64,000 bases of DNA from BOG-938 sp035524315. Lineage in GTDB: Bacteria > Pseudomonadota > Alphaproteobacteria > Caulobacterales > Caulobacteraceae. The notes under the pieces were generated by a model that made no database searches, was not told the DNA's origin, and saw nothing but the letters and a program-made list of their open reading frames with translations. Positions 36,663 to 45,456 of this stretch are shown in pieces (position 1 is the stretch's first letter; every line of letters begins with the position of its first letter). A program made the position numbers and the translations under genes. The stretch is from positions 62,001 to 126,000 of the forward strand of contig DATKPD010000078.1 of assembly GCA_035524315.1 (NCBI GenBank), read 5' to 3'.

Positions 36663-37142
36663 GAAATCGCCCCTCCCTTTCCTCCGTATCCGTCGCTGTT
36701 CTCGGCTTGCTTCCCACTGAGGAAGCGAAAGCCGGCGCGCCTTGATTGGCCTGCGATTCTTTAGACGATAACGATTACAAAAAGGCCAACATCATCGCCT
36801 GTCAATGCGGGTCCCTTGCCGGGGGCGGGGACGGCGGCCTTGGGGCGTCCGCAGGCGCGCTAGTGATGCAAAATCGCCACGACCAGGGCCGCCAGCAGGC
36901 CGATCGTCCCGGCCACCGGAAGCAGCCAGCCGGGGGAGGCGCGCCGCATGCGGGCGCCGCGGCTCAATCGGGTGGTTTCCTGGATCATGTCGCGAGCTTA
37001 CACGAACTTGCGCCGGCGCCGCCATCGCTAAGCGTCGATTTGCGGAACCGGCGCCGCTAAGCCGGCCGGCGCGGGCTGTTCCGGTCTTGGACGGCGACGG
37101 AGCGCCGACGCCGGCGCCCCGTCCCAAACGCTTTCGCCCCGG
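36663..37142. other. Intergenic region upstream of the sigma factor gene
   Basis: 480 bases. An AT-richer patch at 36765-36795 probably contains the sigma-factor promoter, though I cannot fix -35/-10 boxes. A possible 42-residue membrane protein is at 36860-36988. The rest is GC-rich sequence without a clear terminator. Confidence 0.35.
36860..36988 (-). CDS. Possible small single-pass membrane protein (42 aa)
   Basis: The frame encodes a polar, basic N-terminus (MIQETTRLSRGARMRRASP) followed by one strong hydrophobic helix (GWLLPVAGTIGLLAALVVAI) and ends in two His. That layout, positive-inside then a helix, is what a real small membrane protein would show. No good ribosome site is visible and I know no family, so it may be chance. 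Confidence 0.35.
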   Translation of the reverse strand: MIQETTRLSRGARMRRASPGWLLPVAGTIGLLAALVVAILHH

Positions 37143-39347
37143 CTAGGCGCGCAACTGCTTGGCGTCGATCGGCAGGCTGCGAAGCCGCTTTCCAGTCGCG
37201 GCGAAAATGGCGTTGTAGAGCGCCGGGATCACGGCGGGCAGGGCCGGCTCGCCCAAGCCCATGGGCGGGTTGTTGGTCTCGGTGAAGGTTACGTGCACCA
37301 CCGGCGGCGCGGCGGGCATGCGGATCAGCGGGTACTGATGGAAGTTGGTCTGGACCGGCTTGCCGTCCTCGATCGTGATCGCCAGGCCCAGGGCCTGGCC
37401 GACGCCATCGATGATCTGGCCCTGCACCTGGGTCATGGCGCCGGTCGGGTTGACGATGTGGCGGCCAATGTCGCCCACCACCCACACCTCCTCGACCTTG
37501 ACCTGGCCGCTGGGGGAAACCGAAGCGCGCACGACCTCGCCGAAATAGCCGTTCTCGCTGAAGTAGCAGGCCGCGCCCATGCCGGTGCGCGCGGGCAGGG
37601 TCGTCTTGCCCCAGCCCGAGATGTCGCGCACCTTTTCCAGCACGGCGCGCTGACGACCGATGTCGTACACGTCCTTGGTCGCGGCCGAGCCGGTCACGCG
37701 GGGCGGGCCCAGCACCTCGAGCTGGAACTCGATCGGGTCGCGTCCGGCCGCGTGGGCCAGTTCGTCTAGGAAGGACTGGCTGCAGAACGCCACGGCGTTG
37801 GACACCGGCGCGCGCATCATGCCGACCGCCACCGCGCAATCCATCAGGCTCTGCTCGAGCGTGAAGTTCTCGACCACCGGCGCGGGCGGCTCAGACGGTT
37901 TCAGCTCAGCGGTGAACAGCACCGTCCCGCCCTCGCCAAAGCTGACGAAATGGTTCTTCCACGCCACCAGCTTGCCCTGGGCGTCGATGCCGCCCTTCAG
38001 ATAATGCCAGCCGGCCGACCGGTAATAGTCGTGGGCGAAGTCTTCCTCGCGCGTATTGAGCAGCTTGACCGCCCCGCCGATCTCGCGGGCGATCATGGCC
38101 GCCTGGATCATGTAATCATTGTTGAGCCGTCGGCCGAAACCGCCGCCGCAGCGGATCATGTGGATGGTGATGTCCTCGGGCTTCAGCCCCATGATCTTGA
38201 CGATCGACCGGCGACCGCCCTCGGGCTGCTGGCTCGGCGCCCAGATCTCCAGCTTGCCGTCCTTGAACTCGGCGGTGCAGTTCATCGGCTCCAGGGGCGC
38301 GTGCACCAGGAACGGATAGCTGTAGGCCCCCTCGATCACCTTGGCCGCACCGGCCAGGGCGGCGTCGGCGTCGCCGGTCTTCTTGATGATCGACTGGCCG
38401 GGACCGGCGGCGAGCGCATCGGCCTGGGCCTGGTACTTGGCCGACGAGTGATCGGCGAACGGCCCGACGTCCCAATCGACCTTCAGCAGCTTGGTGGCTT
38501 CCTTGACATGCCACCAGCTGTCGCCGACCACGGCGATGCCGGTCTGCAGCCCGCCGCCGAACACCTTGATGTCGCCCTGGCCCTCGATGACAAAGGCCTT
38601 TTTGACGCCCTTGGCGGCCAGGACCGCGTCGAAATTGACCGATTTCACCTTGCCGCCGTGCACGGGGCACTGGGTGAAGGTGGCGTAGAGCATGCCCGGC
38701 CGGTCGACATCGATGCCGAAGATCGGTTCGCCCTTGACGATCTTGGGGCTGTCGAAGCCCCGCACCGACTTGCCGATGATCTTGAAGTCTTTGGGGTCCT
38801 TCAGGGTCACGGTCTTGACGTCGGGCGCTGGGATCGCCGCCGCGCGGGCGGCCAACTGGCCATAGGTCATCTTGCGGCCCGTCGGCGTGTGCACCACCGT
38901 GCTGAGGCTGGTCGCGCACTCGGTGGCCGGAACCTGCCAGGCGGTCGCCGCCGCCTCGACCAGCATCTGGCGTCCGGCGGCGCCGACCCGCCGCAGGGGT
39001 TCGAAATTGCTGGGCGTCGAGGTCGACGCTCCGGCCGCCTGTCCGCCATAGCGGGCCTGGTTGACCGGAGCGGTCTCGATCACGACCCTGCTCCAATCCA
39101 CATCCAGTTCTTCGCCGATCAGCATCGGCAGCGAGGTCTTCACCCCCTGACCCATCTCGGGGTTCTTGCCCAGGATGGTGACCACGCCGTTGGGCGCGAT
39201 GGTGACATAGGCGTTCAGCTCGGACACGGCCGCGTCGGCGGCGGCCGAGCCATCGGCGTTCAGGCCCCAGGCCAGGAACAGCCCACCCCCGGCGGCGGCG
39301 CCGGTCTTGAGCACATTGCGGCGGGAAAGGATTGGGGTCTCGATCAC
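37143..39347 (-). CDS. iorB: Isoquinoline 1-oxidoreductase-type molybdenum hydroxylase, large (beta) subunit
   Basis: 734 residues from GTG 39347, which has GGAGGG upstream and overlaps the iorA stop (GTGA). A Tat signal (SRRNVLKTGAAAGGGLFLAW) predicts export with the cofactor bound. Molybdopterin-binding regions include ILGKNPEMGQGVKTSL, RCGGGFGRRLNNDY and the catalytic Glu segment MGLGEPALPAVIPAL. Xanthine-dehydrogenase-family members hydroxylate N-heterocycles or oxidise aldehydes. Several Caulobacterales and Pseudomonas copies are only called aldehyde or isoquinoline oxidoreductase by homology. Substrate unproven. Confidence 0.93.
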   Translation of the reverse strand: MIETPILSRRNVLKTGAAAGGGLFLAWGLNADGSAAADAAVSELNAYVTIAPNGVVTILGKNPEMGQGVKTSLPMLIGEELDVDWSRVVIETAPVNQARYGGQAAGASTSTPSNFEPLRRVGAAGRQMLVEAAATAWQVPATECATSLSTVVHTPTGRKMTYGQLAARAAAIPAPDVKTVTLKDPKDFKIIGKSVRGFDSPKIVKGEPIFGIDVDRPGMLYATFTQCPVHGGKVKSVNFDAVLAAKGVKKAFVIEGQGDIKVFGGGLQTGIAVVGDSWWHVKEATKLLKVDWDVGPFADHSSAKYQAQADALAAGPGQSIIKKTGDADAALAGAAKVIEGAYSYPFLVHAPLEPMNCTAEFKDGKLEIWAPSQQPEGGRRSIVKIMGLKPEDITIHMIRCGGGFGRRLNNDYMIQAAMIAREIGGAVKLLNTREEDFAHDYYRSAGWHYLKGGIDAQGKLVAWKNHFVSFGEGGTVLFTAELKPSEPPAPVVENFTLEQSLMDCAVAVGMMRAPVSNAVAFCSQSFLDELAHAAGRDPIEFQLEVLGPPRVTGSAATKDVYDIGRQRAVLEKVRDISGWGKTTLPARTGMGAACYFSENGYFGEVVRASVSPSGQVKVEEVWVVGDIGRHIVNPTGAMTQVQGQIIDGVGQALGLAITIEDGKPVQTNFHQYPLIRMPAAPPVVHVTFTETNNPPMGLGEPALPAVIPALYNAIFAATGKRLRSLPIDAKQLRA

Positions 39348-39979
39348 AGCGCGCCCTCCGTCTGAGGCCGAACGCGGGCGCCGGGGGCGCCAGCAGCGGC
39401 GGGGGCTGCAGGGCCTGGCGGCATGGCGTTGGCCGGCAGCCCTCCCCCCGGCGGTCCAGGCGTATGGGGCGGAAGGGGCGGCGCCGGAATGATCACCGGC
39501 TCGGTGGGCTGCGCCAAAGGCGGGGTCAGCCCCGCGGCCTGGGCGATAGCGGCCTTGATGCGGATGTAGGTGGCGCAGCGGCAGATATTGCCCGCCATGC
39601 CGCTGGTGATCTGGGCGTCGGTCGGCTGGGGCGTCTTGGTCAAGAGCGCGGTGGCCGACATGATCTGGCCGGCCTGACAATAGCCGCACTGGACCACATC
39701 GTGGTCGATCCAGGCCTTCTGCACCTTGGCCCCGACCGGATGGGCGCCGACGCCCTCGATGGTGGTGATGGCTTTGGCGCCCACCGCCGAGACCTTGGTC
39801 TGGCAACTGCGCACCGCGACGCCGTCCAAATGCACGGTGCAGGCGCCGCACGCGCCGATGCCGCAGCCGTATTTCGTTCCCTTCAAGTCAAGGGAGTCGC
39901 GCAGCACCCAGAGCAGGGGCATGTCGGGATCGACATCCGCCTTGAGCGTCTTGCCATTGATCGTCAGCGTATATGCCAT
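39344..39979 (-). CDS. iorA: Isoquinoline 1-oxidoreductase-type 2Fe-2S (alpha) subunit
   Basis: 211 residues. The plant-type 2Fe-2S cluster cysteines are C39, C44, C47 and C59 (YGCGIGACGACTVH); the second cluster uses C98, C101, C133 and C135 (QCGYCQAGQ, NICRCATY). The usual protein ends near residue 152. Here a further ~58 residues rich in Pro, Ala and Gly follow (PPLPPHTPGPPGGGLPANA), an unusual tail. It passes electrons from the molybdenum site onward; no partner cytochrome or FAD subunit is encoded nearby. First gene of the iorAB operon. Confidence 0.94.
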   Translation of the reverse strand: MAYTLTINGKTLKADVDPDMPLLWVLRDSLDLKGTKYGCGIGACGACTVHLDGVAVRSCQTKVSAVGAKAITTIEGVGAHPVGAKVQKAWIDHDVVQCGYCQAGQIMSATALLTKTPQPTDAQITSGMAGNICRCATYIRIKAAIAQAAGLTPPLAQPTEPVIIPAPPLPPHTPGPPGGGLPANAMPPGPAAPAAAGAPGARVRPQTEGAL

Positions 39980-40423
39980 GCGTTGTTTCGTCCCGATGCG
40001 CGAACCCGGGGCGCCTGTCCCTGGGTATCGACCGACCTTAATCGCCCGTGGGCGTGTTCAGATGACAAGAAGGCTACACAGCTTAGAGCGTCAAATCGAC
40101 ATTCGATTTTGTGGTAAATTTCGTCGAACAACTTCCTAGGCTAAAACGTTGGGCCAGCTTGGTTGAACGGTCGGCGGAGCATGGGCCGGTTTGGCCGTTG
40201 GCGCTGATAAGTAAGGCACGTGGAGAGATAAAAACGGGTGAGATTCCACAGCGTCGCCGAGATTAAGCCGTTGGATGGCGCCGCCCCGGCCTTCCTGACC
40301 CTAGCCTTAGCCGCGACAGGTCTCGTCGGGCGCCGGTCGAAGAGCCGGGGCAGCGCGGCAAGGAGCGCGGCGGGCGCCGACGGTGAAGGACCGAGGGCCG
40401 CGCTGAGCGGCGGCCCCCGAGCC
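39980..40423. other. Intergenic region upstream of iorAB
   Basis: 444 bases holding the iorA promoter and the palindrome at 40093-40109. From 40140 to 40423 it is GC-rich without a supported gene. A plus-strand frame beginning at GTG 40238 has a hydrophobic stretch plus arginines but continues antisense into the aldo/keto reductase gene and is not accepted. Confidence 0.4.
40093..40109. promoter_or_regulatory. Perfect 17-bp palindrome (AAATCGA-CAT-TCGATTT) upstream of iorAB
   Basis: A 7-3-7 inverted repeat 114 bp upstream of the iorA start. On the minus strand it runs into TTGACG, a good -35 box, by two bases, so a bound protein would block or position polymerase. No regulator gene is adjacent, and no confident -10 box is seen. 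Confidence 0.5.
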
Positions 40424-41428
40424 TTAATGACCCTTGGGTTTGCCGGCGACGTGCTTCTTGACGATATTGCCGTCATCATCGACCACTTCCTGGCCGGTGA
40501 GGGTGTCCAGGGCGCCGAAGATCTGCCGCAGCCGCTCGACGTGCTCGGGCGGCAGAGGGCCCATGTTGATCGCCTTGATGTTCTCTTCCAGGTGATGGGC
40601 ATTGCCGGTGCCGGTCAGGATCACCCCGCCGCACGACTCGTGACGGCAATAGCGATAGGCGCCCTCCACGATCGAGCCGCATGAGCCGTCGGCGATCAGG
40701 AAGCCCAGCGGATCGTTCAGGTCGATGCCCGTCGGATCGAGCTGGCCGCTCTTGACCAGGCTGCCGACCAAACGGCGCAGCCCGTCGCGGTCCGATAGCG
40801 CACGGCGCACGGCGAACATCACCGCCACCGCCACGCCGGTCTGGGCAGCCCTGGGCAGCACATAGCGTTTGGCGCTCTGGTTGAGCAGGTTGAAGCCCAT
40901 CAGGAAGTAATCCCAATAGCCGTCATCGACCGCCCGCGTGGTCATGGCGTGGGCGGTGTCGTCGTAGAACCATTCGGTCAGGCCAAAGGTTCGCACCAGG
41001 CCCTCCTTCTTGAGGTCCTGCAGGGTCGGCAGCATCTCGTTCACGACGTGGGGATAGGTCTTTTCAGTCACCGATTGGATCGAGAAGACATCCACATAGT
41101 CGGTGCCCAGACGCTCGAGCGACTTCTCCAGCGAGCGGCGCACGCCCGGCCCGTCGACGGCCGCGCCCTCCTTGTTGAGGGTCGAGAACTTGGTCGACAG
41201 GGTGATCTGGCCGCGCACATCGGCGATCGCTTGGCCGACCAGACCTTCGTTCTCGTACGAGGGCGAGGTGTCGATGAAGGTCACGCCCAGTTCCACCGCC
41301 TTGCGTACGATGGCCACGGAATTTTCCGGGGGCAGCCCGCTGCCCTGGCCTAAACGGCTATAGCCGCCGCATCCCAGACCGGCCGCGCCGACCACGATTC
41401 CGGATTTTCCGAAGGGTATCTGATCCAT
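40424..41428 (-). CDS. Aldo/keto reductase family protein with altered active site
   Basis: 334 residues from ATG 41428 (AGAGGA upstream). The family barrel is clear: FIDTSPSYENEG contains D53 and Y58, and K80 lies in LSTKFS. The fourth catalytic residue, normally His in a DLYQIH-type strand, is Gln118 here (YVDVFSIQSV). Family members with other residues there can be dehydratase- or epimerase-like or regulatory, so NADPH-dependent carbonyl reduction is not assured. Substrate unknown. Confidence 0.88.
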   Translation of the reverse strand: MDQIPFGKSGIVVGAAGLGCGGYSRLGQGSGLPPENSVAIVRKAVELGVTFIDTSPSYENEGLVGQAIADVRGQITLSTKFSTLNKEGAAVDGPGVRRSLEKSLERLGTDYVDVFSIQSVTEKTYPHVVNEMLPTLQDLKKEGLVRTFGLTEWFYDDTAHAMTTRAVDDGYWDYFLMGFNLLNQSAKRYVLPRAAQTGVAVAVMFAVRRALSDRDGLRRLVGSLVKSGQLDPTGIDLNDPLGFLIADGSCGSIVEGAYRYCRHESCGGVILTGTGNAHHLEENIKAINMGPLPPEHVERLRQIFGALDTLTGQEVVDDDGNIVKKHVAGKPKGH

Positions 41429-41696
41429 AGCCACGCAGGTCCTCTGTGTCGTTACAAATATGCACTGCCCTCGCCGCCGGTCGAACGTCTGCCGCCACGA
41501 CCGCCAGAACGGCGGGGGGCGATTTAGCTTTACCAATCCGGCTGGGATAGGCCGCTTTATTGCGCACGTGATTGTAGGCGGAATGGCGCACAATTCATTT
41601 TGCGGCGCAACCCACCCCCCCTTGGGACGGACGCAGCAGCCACCTCCAGGTCAGACTCAAGAGGCATTCCTGGCGGCGACGGGCCGGGCGCGCCGT

Positions 41697-42905
41697 TCAA
41701 CCGGGATAGAACGCGAACGACACCGGGGGCGTGTCGAAGGCAATGGGCGCGCCGCTGGGCGTCAGCTCGCCATCGGCCTTGCCGATCTTGAATTCGGTCA
41801 GCGTCTTTGAATTCTCGTTGGCGACGAGCAGCCAGCGCCCGCTCGGATCTATGCCCAGGCTGCGGGGAATGTGCCCACCACAGGCGATGACCTGCTTTTG
41901 GACGAAAGTTCCGCGCTTACGGTTCACCGCGAACACCAGCAGCGTGTCCTCGGCGCGGTTGGACACATAAAGATAGCGGCCGTCCTTGGAGATCACGATC
42001 TCGGCGGCGCTGCGCACGCCGGTAAAATCAGGCCTGTCGATCGGCAGGGCCTGGATCTGTTTCAGTCGTCCCGCCTGGCGGTCCCAGCGGAACGAGCGCA
42101 CTTCGGCGCTCAATTCGGTGAGCACGAACACGAAGCGCCCGTCAGGGGAGAACACCAGGTGCCGCGGCCCGGTCGCGGGGCCGGTGTCCACGAACGGCGG
42201 ATCGCCCGGCGACAAGGTCTTGGACGCGGCGTCGTAGCGGCGCACGAACACACGGTCCGCGCCCATGTCCGGCGTCAGCACGAAATGGCCGCTGGGATCG
42301 GCGGTGGCGCCGTGGGCGTGGGCCATGTTCTGTTTGGGGTTGGGACCGCGCCCGGTGTCGGTCTGGATGGAACTGGCCGGCTGCAGGCTGCCGTCTGTGT
42401 TGACCGGAACCGCGGCGACCTGACCGCCGCCGTAGTTGGCCACGAACACGGTTTGCAGGCGCGCATCGTAGCTGAGGTAGGTTGCGCCGCCGCCGCCCGA
42501 GGCGACCCGGCTGATCACCTTCAGACCGCCGGTGGCGGGGTCGATCCCCAGGCTGTAGACACCGCCCTGGGCCTCGCCCTCATTGCCGGTCTCGCTGACC
42601 GAATAGAGGATCGGTCGGTTGGGATCGAGCGCCAGCCAACTCGGTCGCTCGATATCGACCAGGGGCGCGGGCGTAGACAGCTGACCGGTCTCGGGATCGA
42701 GGCGCGCGCCGAAAATGCCTTCCTTTCCGAGGGTGCCGATATAGACCTGGGTCGCCTTGGCGCCCGGCGGCTGGGCCAAGGCCGGCGCGCTGGTGAATGC
42801 GGGGATTGTGGCGACGGCCAAGGCCGCGCGCAGCAGAACAACGGCGCCGGGCCTCATGCGAACGCGTCCTCTGCGGACAAGACCGGAGCCTACAAAGCTT
42901 TTCAT
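41697..42905 (-). CDS. Secreted lactonase-type seven-bladed beta-propeller protein
   Basis: 402 residues from ATG 42905, with GGGAGG 5 nt upstream. A signal sequence (LLRAALAVATIPAFTSAPALA) precedes propeller blades (YIGTLGKEGIFGARLDPETG, LYSVSETGNEG, FVANYGGGQVAAVPV, HLVFSPDGRFVFVLTEL, YLYVSNRAEDTLLVF). The Pgl/YbhE-like family includes 6-phosphogluconolactonase, but a periplasmic location argues against a phosphorylated sugar. It may hydrolyse another lactone. Confidence 0.9.
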   Translation of the reverse strand: MKSFVGSGLVRRGRVRMRPGAVVLLRAALAVATIPAFTSAPALAQPPGAKATQVYIGTLGKEGIFGARLDPETGQLSTPAPLVDIERPSWLALDPNRPILYSVSETGNEGEAQGGVYSLGIDPATGGLKVISRVASGGGGATYLSYDARLQTVFVANYGGGQVAAVPVNTDGSLQPASSIQTDTGRGPNPKQNMAHAHGATADPSGHFVLTPDMGADRVFVRRYDAASKTLSPGDPPFVDTGPATGPRHLVFSPDGRFVFVLTELSAEVRSFRWDRQAGRLKQIQALPIDRPDFTGVRSAAEIVISKDGRYLYVSNRAEDTLLVFAVNRKRGTFVQKQVIACGGHIPRSLGIDPSGRWLLVANENSKTLTEFKIGKADGELTPSGAPIAFDTPPVSFAFYPG

Positions 42906-43012
42906 CGGTTCCTCCCACGAAGGGCGGCGGCTTCCACGGCCTTTTCCCACCGCCAGCCGTACGACACGGCGCGCAATCTTGCCAATAATTTTGTCGCCCA
43001 GCGAGGCGCGAC

Positions 43013-43960
43013 TCAGGCGCAGGCGTTGGCCTCCAGCAACTCGCCGACCTCGGCCATCTCGCTCGAGGTCAGCTCCCAAGCTGCAGCCGCCGCGTTCGAG
43101 GCGACCTGACGCGGCGATGACACGCCCGCGATGACCGAAGGCACGAAGTCGTGCCCCAGCACCCAGCCGATGGCCAGCTCAAGCATGGTGTGGCCGCGCG
43201 CCTCGGCGTATTCGGTCAGAGCGGCGACGGTCGCCAGGTTGGACGTCGATAGGATTTTGGCCTGGGCCTGGGCGCTTTTGGCGCCGATGCGGCCTTCCGT
43301 GGGCGGCGGGGCGCCCGGCCGGTATTTGCCGGTCAGAAGCCCATTGAACAGCGGCCGGAAAGGCAGGAACCTGATGTCCGAGCGCACGCATTCCGCGATC
43401 AGGTCGGCCACGGGCTCGCGGTGGAGCAAACTGAATTCCGCCTGGGTCGAAACGAAGCGCGGCGTGCCGTGGGCCTTGGCCGCGTCCGACATCTCGCGTA
43501 GCTCCGGCGCGGTGAAGTTCGATCCGCCGATCTCGCGGATCTTGCCTTCCTTGATCAGTTCCCCCAGCGCCCCGAGCGTCTCCTCGATCGGGGTCGTCGG
43601 ATCGGGAATGTGCAGCTGCATCAAGTCAATGTAGTCGGTCTGCAAGCGCTTCAACGACGCCTCGGTCGCCGCGCGAACGTAGCTAGCCTTGGCGCCGCGC
43701 CGTGTCTCGTCGATCACCCGTCCGAATTTGGTCGCCAGCACGATGCGGTCGCGATGGGGCTTGAGGATCGGGCCCAGGACGGTCTCGCTCATGGTCTTGG
43801 GATCGCCGTAGCTGTCGGCGGTGTCAAAGAAGGCGATGCCGTGGTCGAGGGCGGCGTGGACGATCTCGCGCGTTGCGTCGGCGTCTAGCTGACGGCCGAA
43901 GTTGTTGCAGCCGATCCCGACCACCGTGACCTGCAGCGAACCGATCGAACGCGTGCGCAT
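43013..43960 (-). CDS. Aldo/keto reductase
   Basis: 315 residues with the complete catalytic tetrad D46, Y51 (FFDTADSYG), K78 (LATKFG) and H117 (IDLMQLHIPDP). NADPH-dependent reduction of an aldehyde or ketone in the cytosol is expected. AAAGGA sits 4 nt before the ATG. It is 107 bases from the lactonase gene on the same strand; both fit sugar or sugar-acid metabolism. Confidence 0.93.
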   Translation of the reverse strand: MRTRSIGSLQVTVVGIGCNNFGRQLDADATREIVHAALDHGIAFFDTADSYGDPKTMSETVLGPILKPHRDRIVLATKFGRVIDETRRGAKASYVRAATEASLKRLQTDYIDLMQLHIPDPTTPIEETLGALGELIKEGKIREIGGSNFTAPELREMSDAAKAHGTPRFVSTQAEFSLLHREPVADLIAECVRSDIRFLPFRPLFNGLLTGKYRPGAPPPTEGRIGAKSAQAQAKILSTSNLATVAALTEYAEARGHTMLELAIGWVLGHDFVPSVIAGVSSPRQVASNAAAAAWELTSSEMAEVGELLEANACA

Positions 43961-44358
43961 GATGTCCTTTCCTATGCCGCTGGCCCCGGAGCACAGTCTT
44001 AGCCACGTCGAGTGCTTGCCAGCCTCCTATAGCGAGCGGCCGGCGCCAAGCGAATGAAAAACGCGCGCCAGACTGTTAACATTTCTGCGCACCATTCCCG
44101 TTGACCGGTTCGGTGGGGAAGGCTAGCGTCCGGCCGATCCATGGCGCGCGCCGATTTCACCGGCGCCCTCGCCCAACACGAGGCAAAAAGCATGTCGCGA
44201 AGCCCGGGCGCCGAAACTTGGCGGAAGGCTGGTTCGGCATGCCTCTCAGGCGCACAGGCGACCGTCCCGGGCGCTCCGGTTGATCGTGTCGCGGGCGAGC
44301 GTTTGAAGCCTATCGAGACTTGGTCTTTCCAGACCTTCTCTATTCCTTGGAGACCCCC
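43961..44358. other. Intergenic region upstream of the ABC binding-protein gene
   Basis: 398 bases between divergent genes. A GGTCT-TTCC-AGACC inverted repeat is at 44322-44335, 23 bp before the lipoprotein start, and could be an operator or a leader hairpin. No gene is supported. Confidence 0.35.
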
Positions 44359-45402
44359 ATGGCGGGCGAACACATGACTGGCGGCTTGGCCAATAGCTGG
44401 GCCTCCCGCGCCGCGCGCCGCCCGGCCGGGGCCTTGGCGACCATCGCTGCGGCCGTGAGTCTCGCCGCCTGCGGCCAGCATGCGGACCAGGTTGGATCGC
44501 CCAACGCCGCGGGCCTCATCCCGATCCGGGTCGCGGGAGCGGAAGGCATCAACTCAGCCACCCCCTTCTTCGTCGCCCAGCAGCAGGGCTTCTTCAAGGA
44601 CGCGGGCCTTGATGTATCCTATGTGACCTTGTCAGGGGGGGCCGCCGCGATGGCCGCCGCCCTCAAGGCCAACCAGCTCGATGTGGCTTTGGGCGCCGCC
44701 AGCCAATGGATGAGCGATCAGGCGCAAGGCGTGGTCTCGGGCAAGATCATCGGCGAGTTCACCGACAACAACTACGTGATCCTGGGCGGCAAAGGCATCA
44801 CCGATGTGCGCCAACTCAAGGGCAAGGCGTTCGCCATCGCCAGCCGCAATTCGGGCGATCACCTCTACAGCGAGGCGGTGCTGTCGCACTACGGCATCGC
44901 TCCCGCCGACGTGAATTGGCTGCCCTTGGGCGATCCTGCCACGCGCCTCGGCGCCATGATGGCCGGACGTGTCGATGGCACCGAAATGACGCTCAGCACC
45001 CTGCCCGCCAGCGCCAAGGACCGCGTGCTGGTCAGCGCGGACGACAGCCCGGTGCCGTTCGTGTCTAACGCCATCTTCGCTAACGACACGCTGCTCACCC
45101 GCAACAAGCCGGCGCTGCAGAAGTTCCTGGCCGCTATCGGCAAGGCGTCGGACTGGATCAAGGCCCATCCCGACGCGGCCATCCCCGCCTGCCAGGTGAG
45201 CGGCTCGGACGTCGCGGGCTGCAAGATCGCCATCCAGGTCGGGACAACGACCAAGAACCCCTACACTTGGTCGTCGACCACGAAGGTCAACACGGCGGCG
45301 ATCCAGTCGATGATCCCGATCGTGGCGGCGGCGGCCCCTCAGGCCAAGGCCCTGACGGTGGGCGATATCGTCGACACCACGGTCGCGTCGGGCGGCTCCT
45401 GA
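44359..45402 (+). CDS. ABC transporter substrate-binding lipoprotein (sulfonate/nitrate/taurine type)
   Basis: 347 residues from ATG 44359 (GGAGA upstream). The lipobox LAAC at C38 predicts a lipid-anchored periplasmic protein. The SsuA/NMT1-like fold is shown by PFFVAQQQGFFKDAGLDVSY, GGAAAMAAALKANQLDVALG and AFAIASRNSGDHLYSEAVL. It is convergent with the ATPase and permease genes that follow, an unusual arrangement for one importer. The ligand cannot be read from sequence. Confidence 0.9.
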   Translation: MAGEHMTGGLANSWASRAARRPAGALATIAAAVSLAACGQHADQVGSPNAAGLIPIRVAGAEGINSATPFFVAQQQGFFKDAGLDVSYVTLSGGAAAMAAALKANQLDVALGAASQWMSDQAQGVVSGKIIGEFTDNNYVILGGKGITDVRQLKGKAFAIASRNSGDHLYSEAVLSHYGIAPADVNWLPLGDPATRLGAMMAGRVDGTEMTLSTLPASAKDRVLVSADDSPVPFVSNAIFANDTLLTRNKPALQKFLAAIGKASDWIKAHPDAAIPACQVSGSDVAGCKIAIQVGTTTKNPYTWSSTTKVNTAAIQSMIPIVAAAAPQAKALTVGDIVDTTVASGGS

Positions 45403-45456
45403 CTGGCCTGACGCCGCGCGCGAGGCGTTAAGTCCCCTCGCCGCCCTTGCGCCCGC

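Noticed and set aside
40238..40684. Frame with a short hydrophobic stretch followed by arginines, like a PEP-CTERM sorting tail
   Set aside because: It lacks the PEP motif, sits at the start rather than the end of its frame and runs antisense into the reductase gene.
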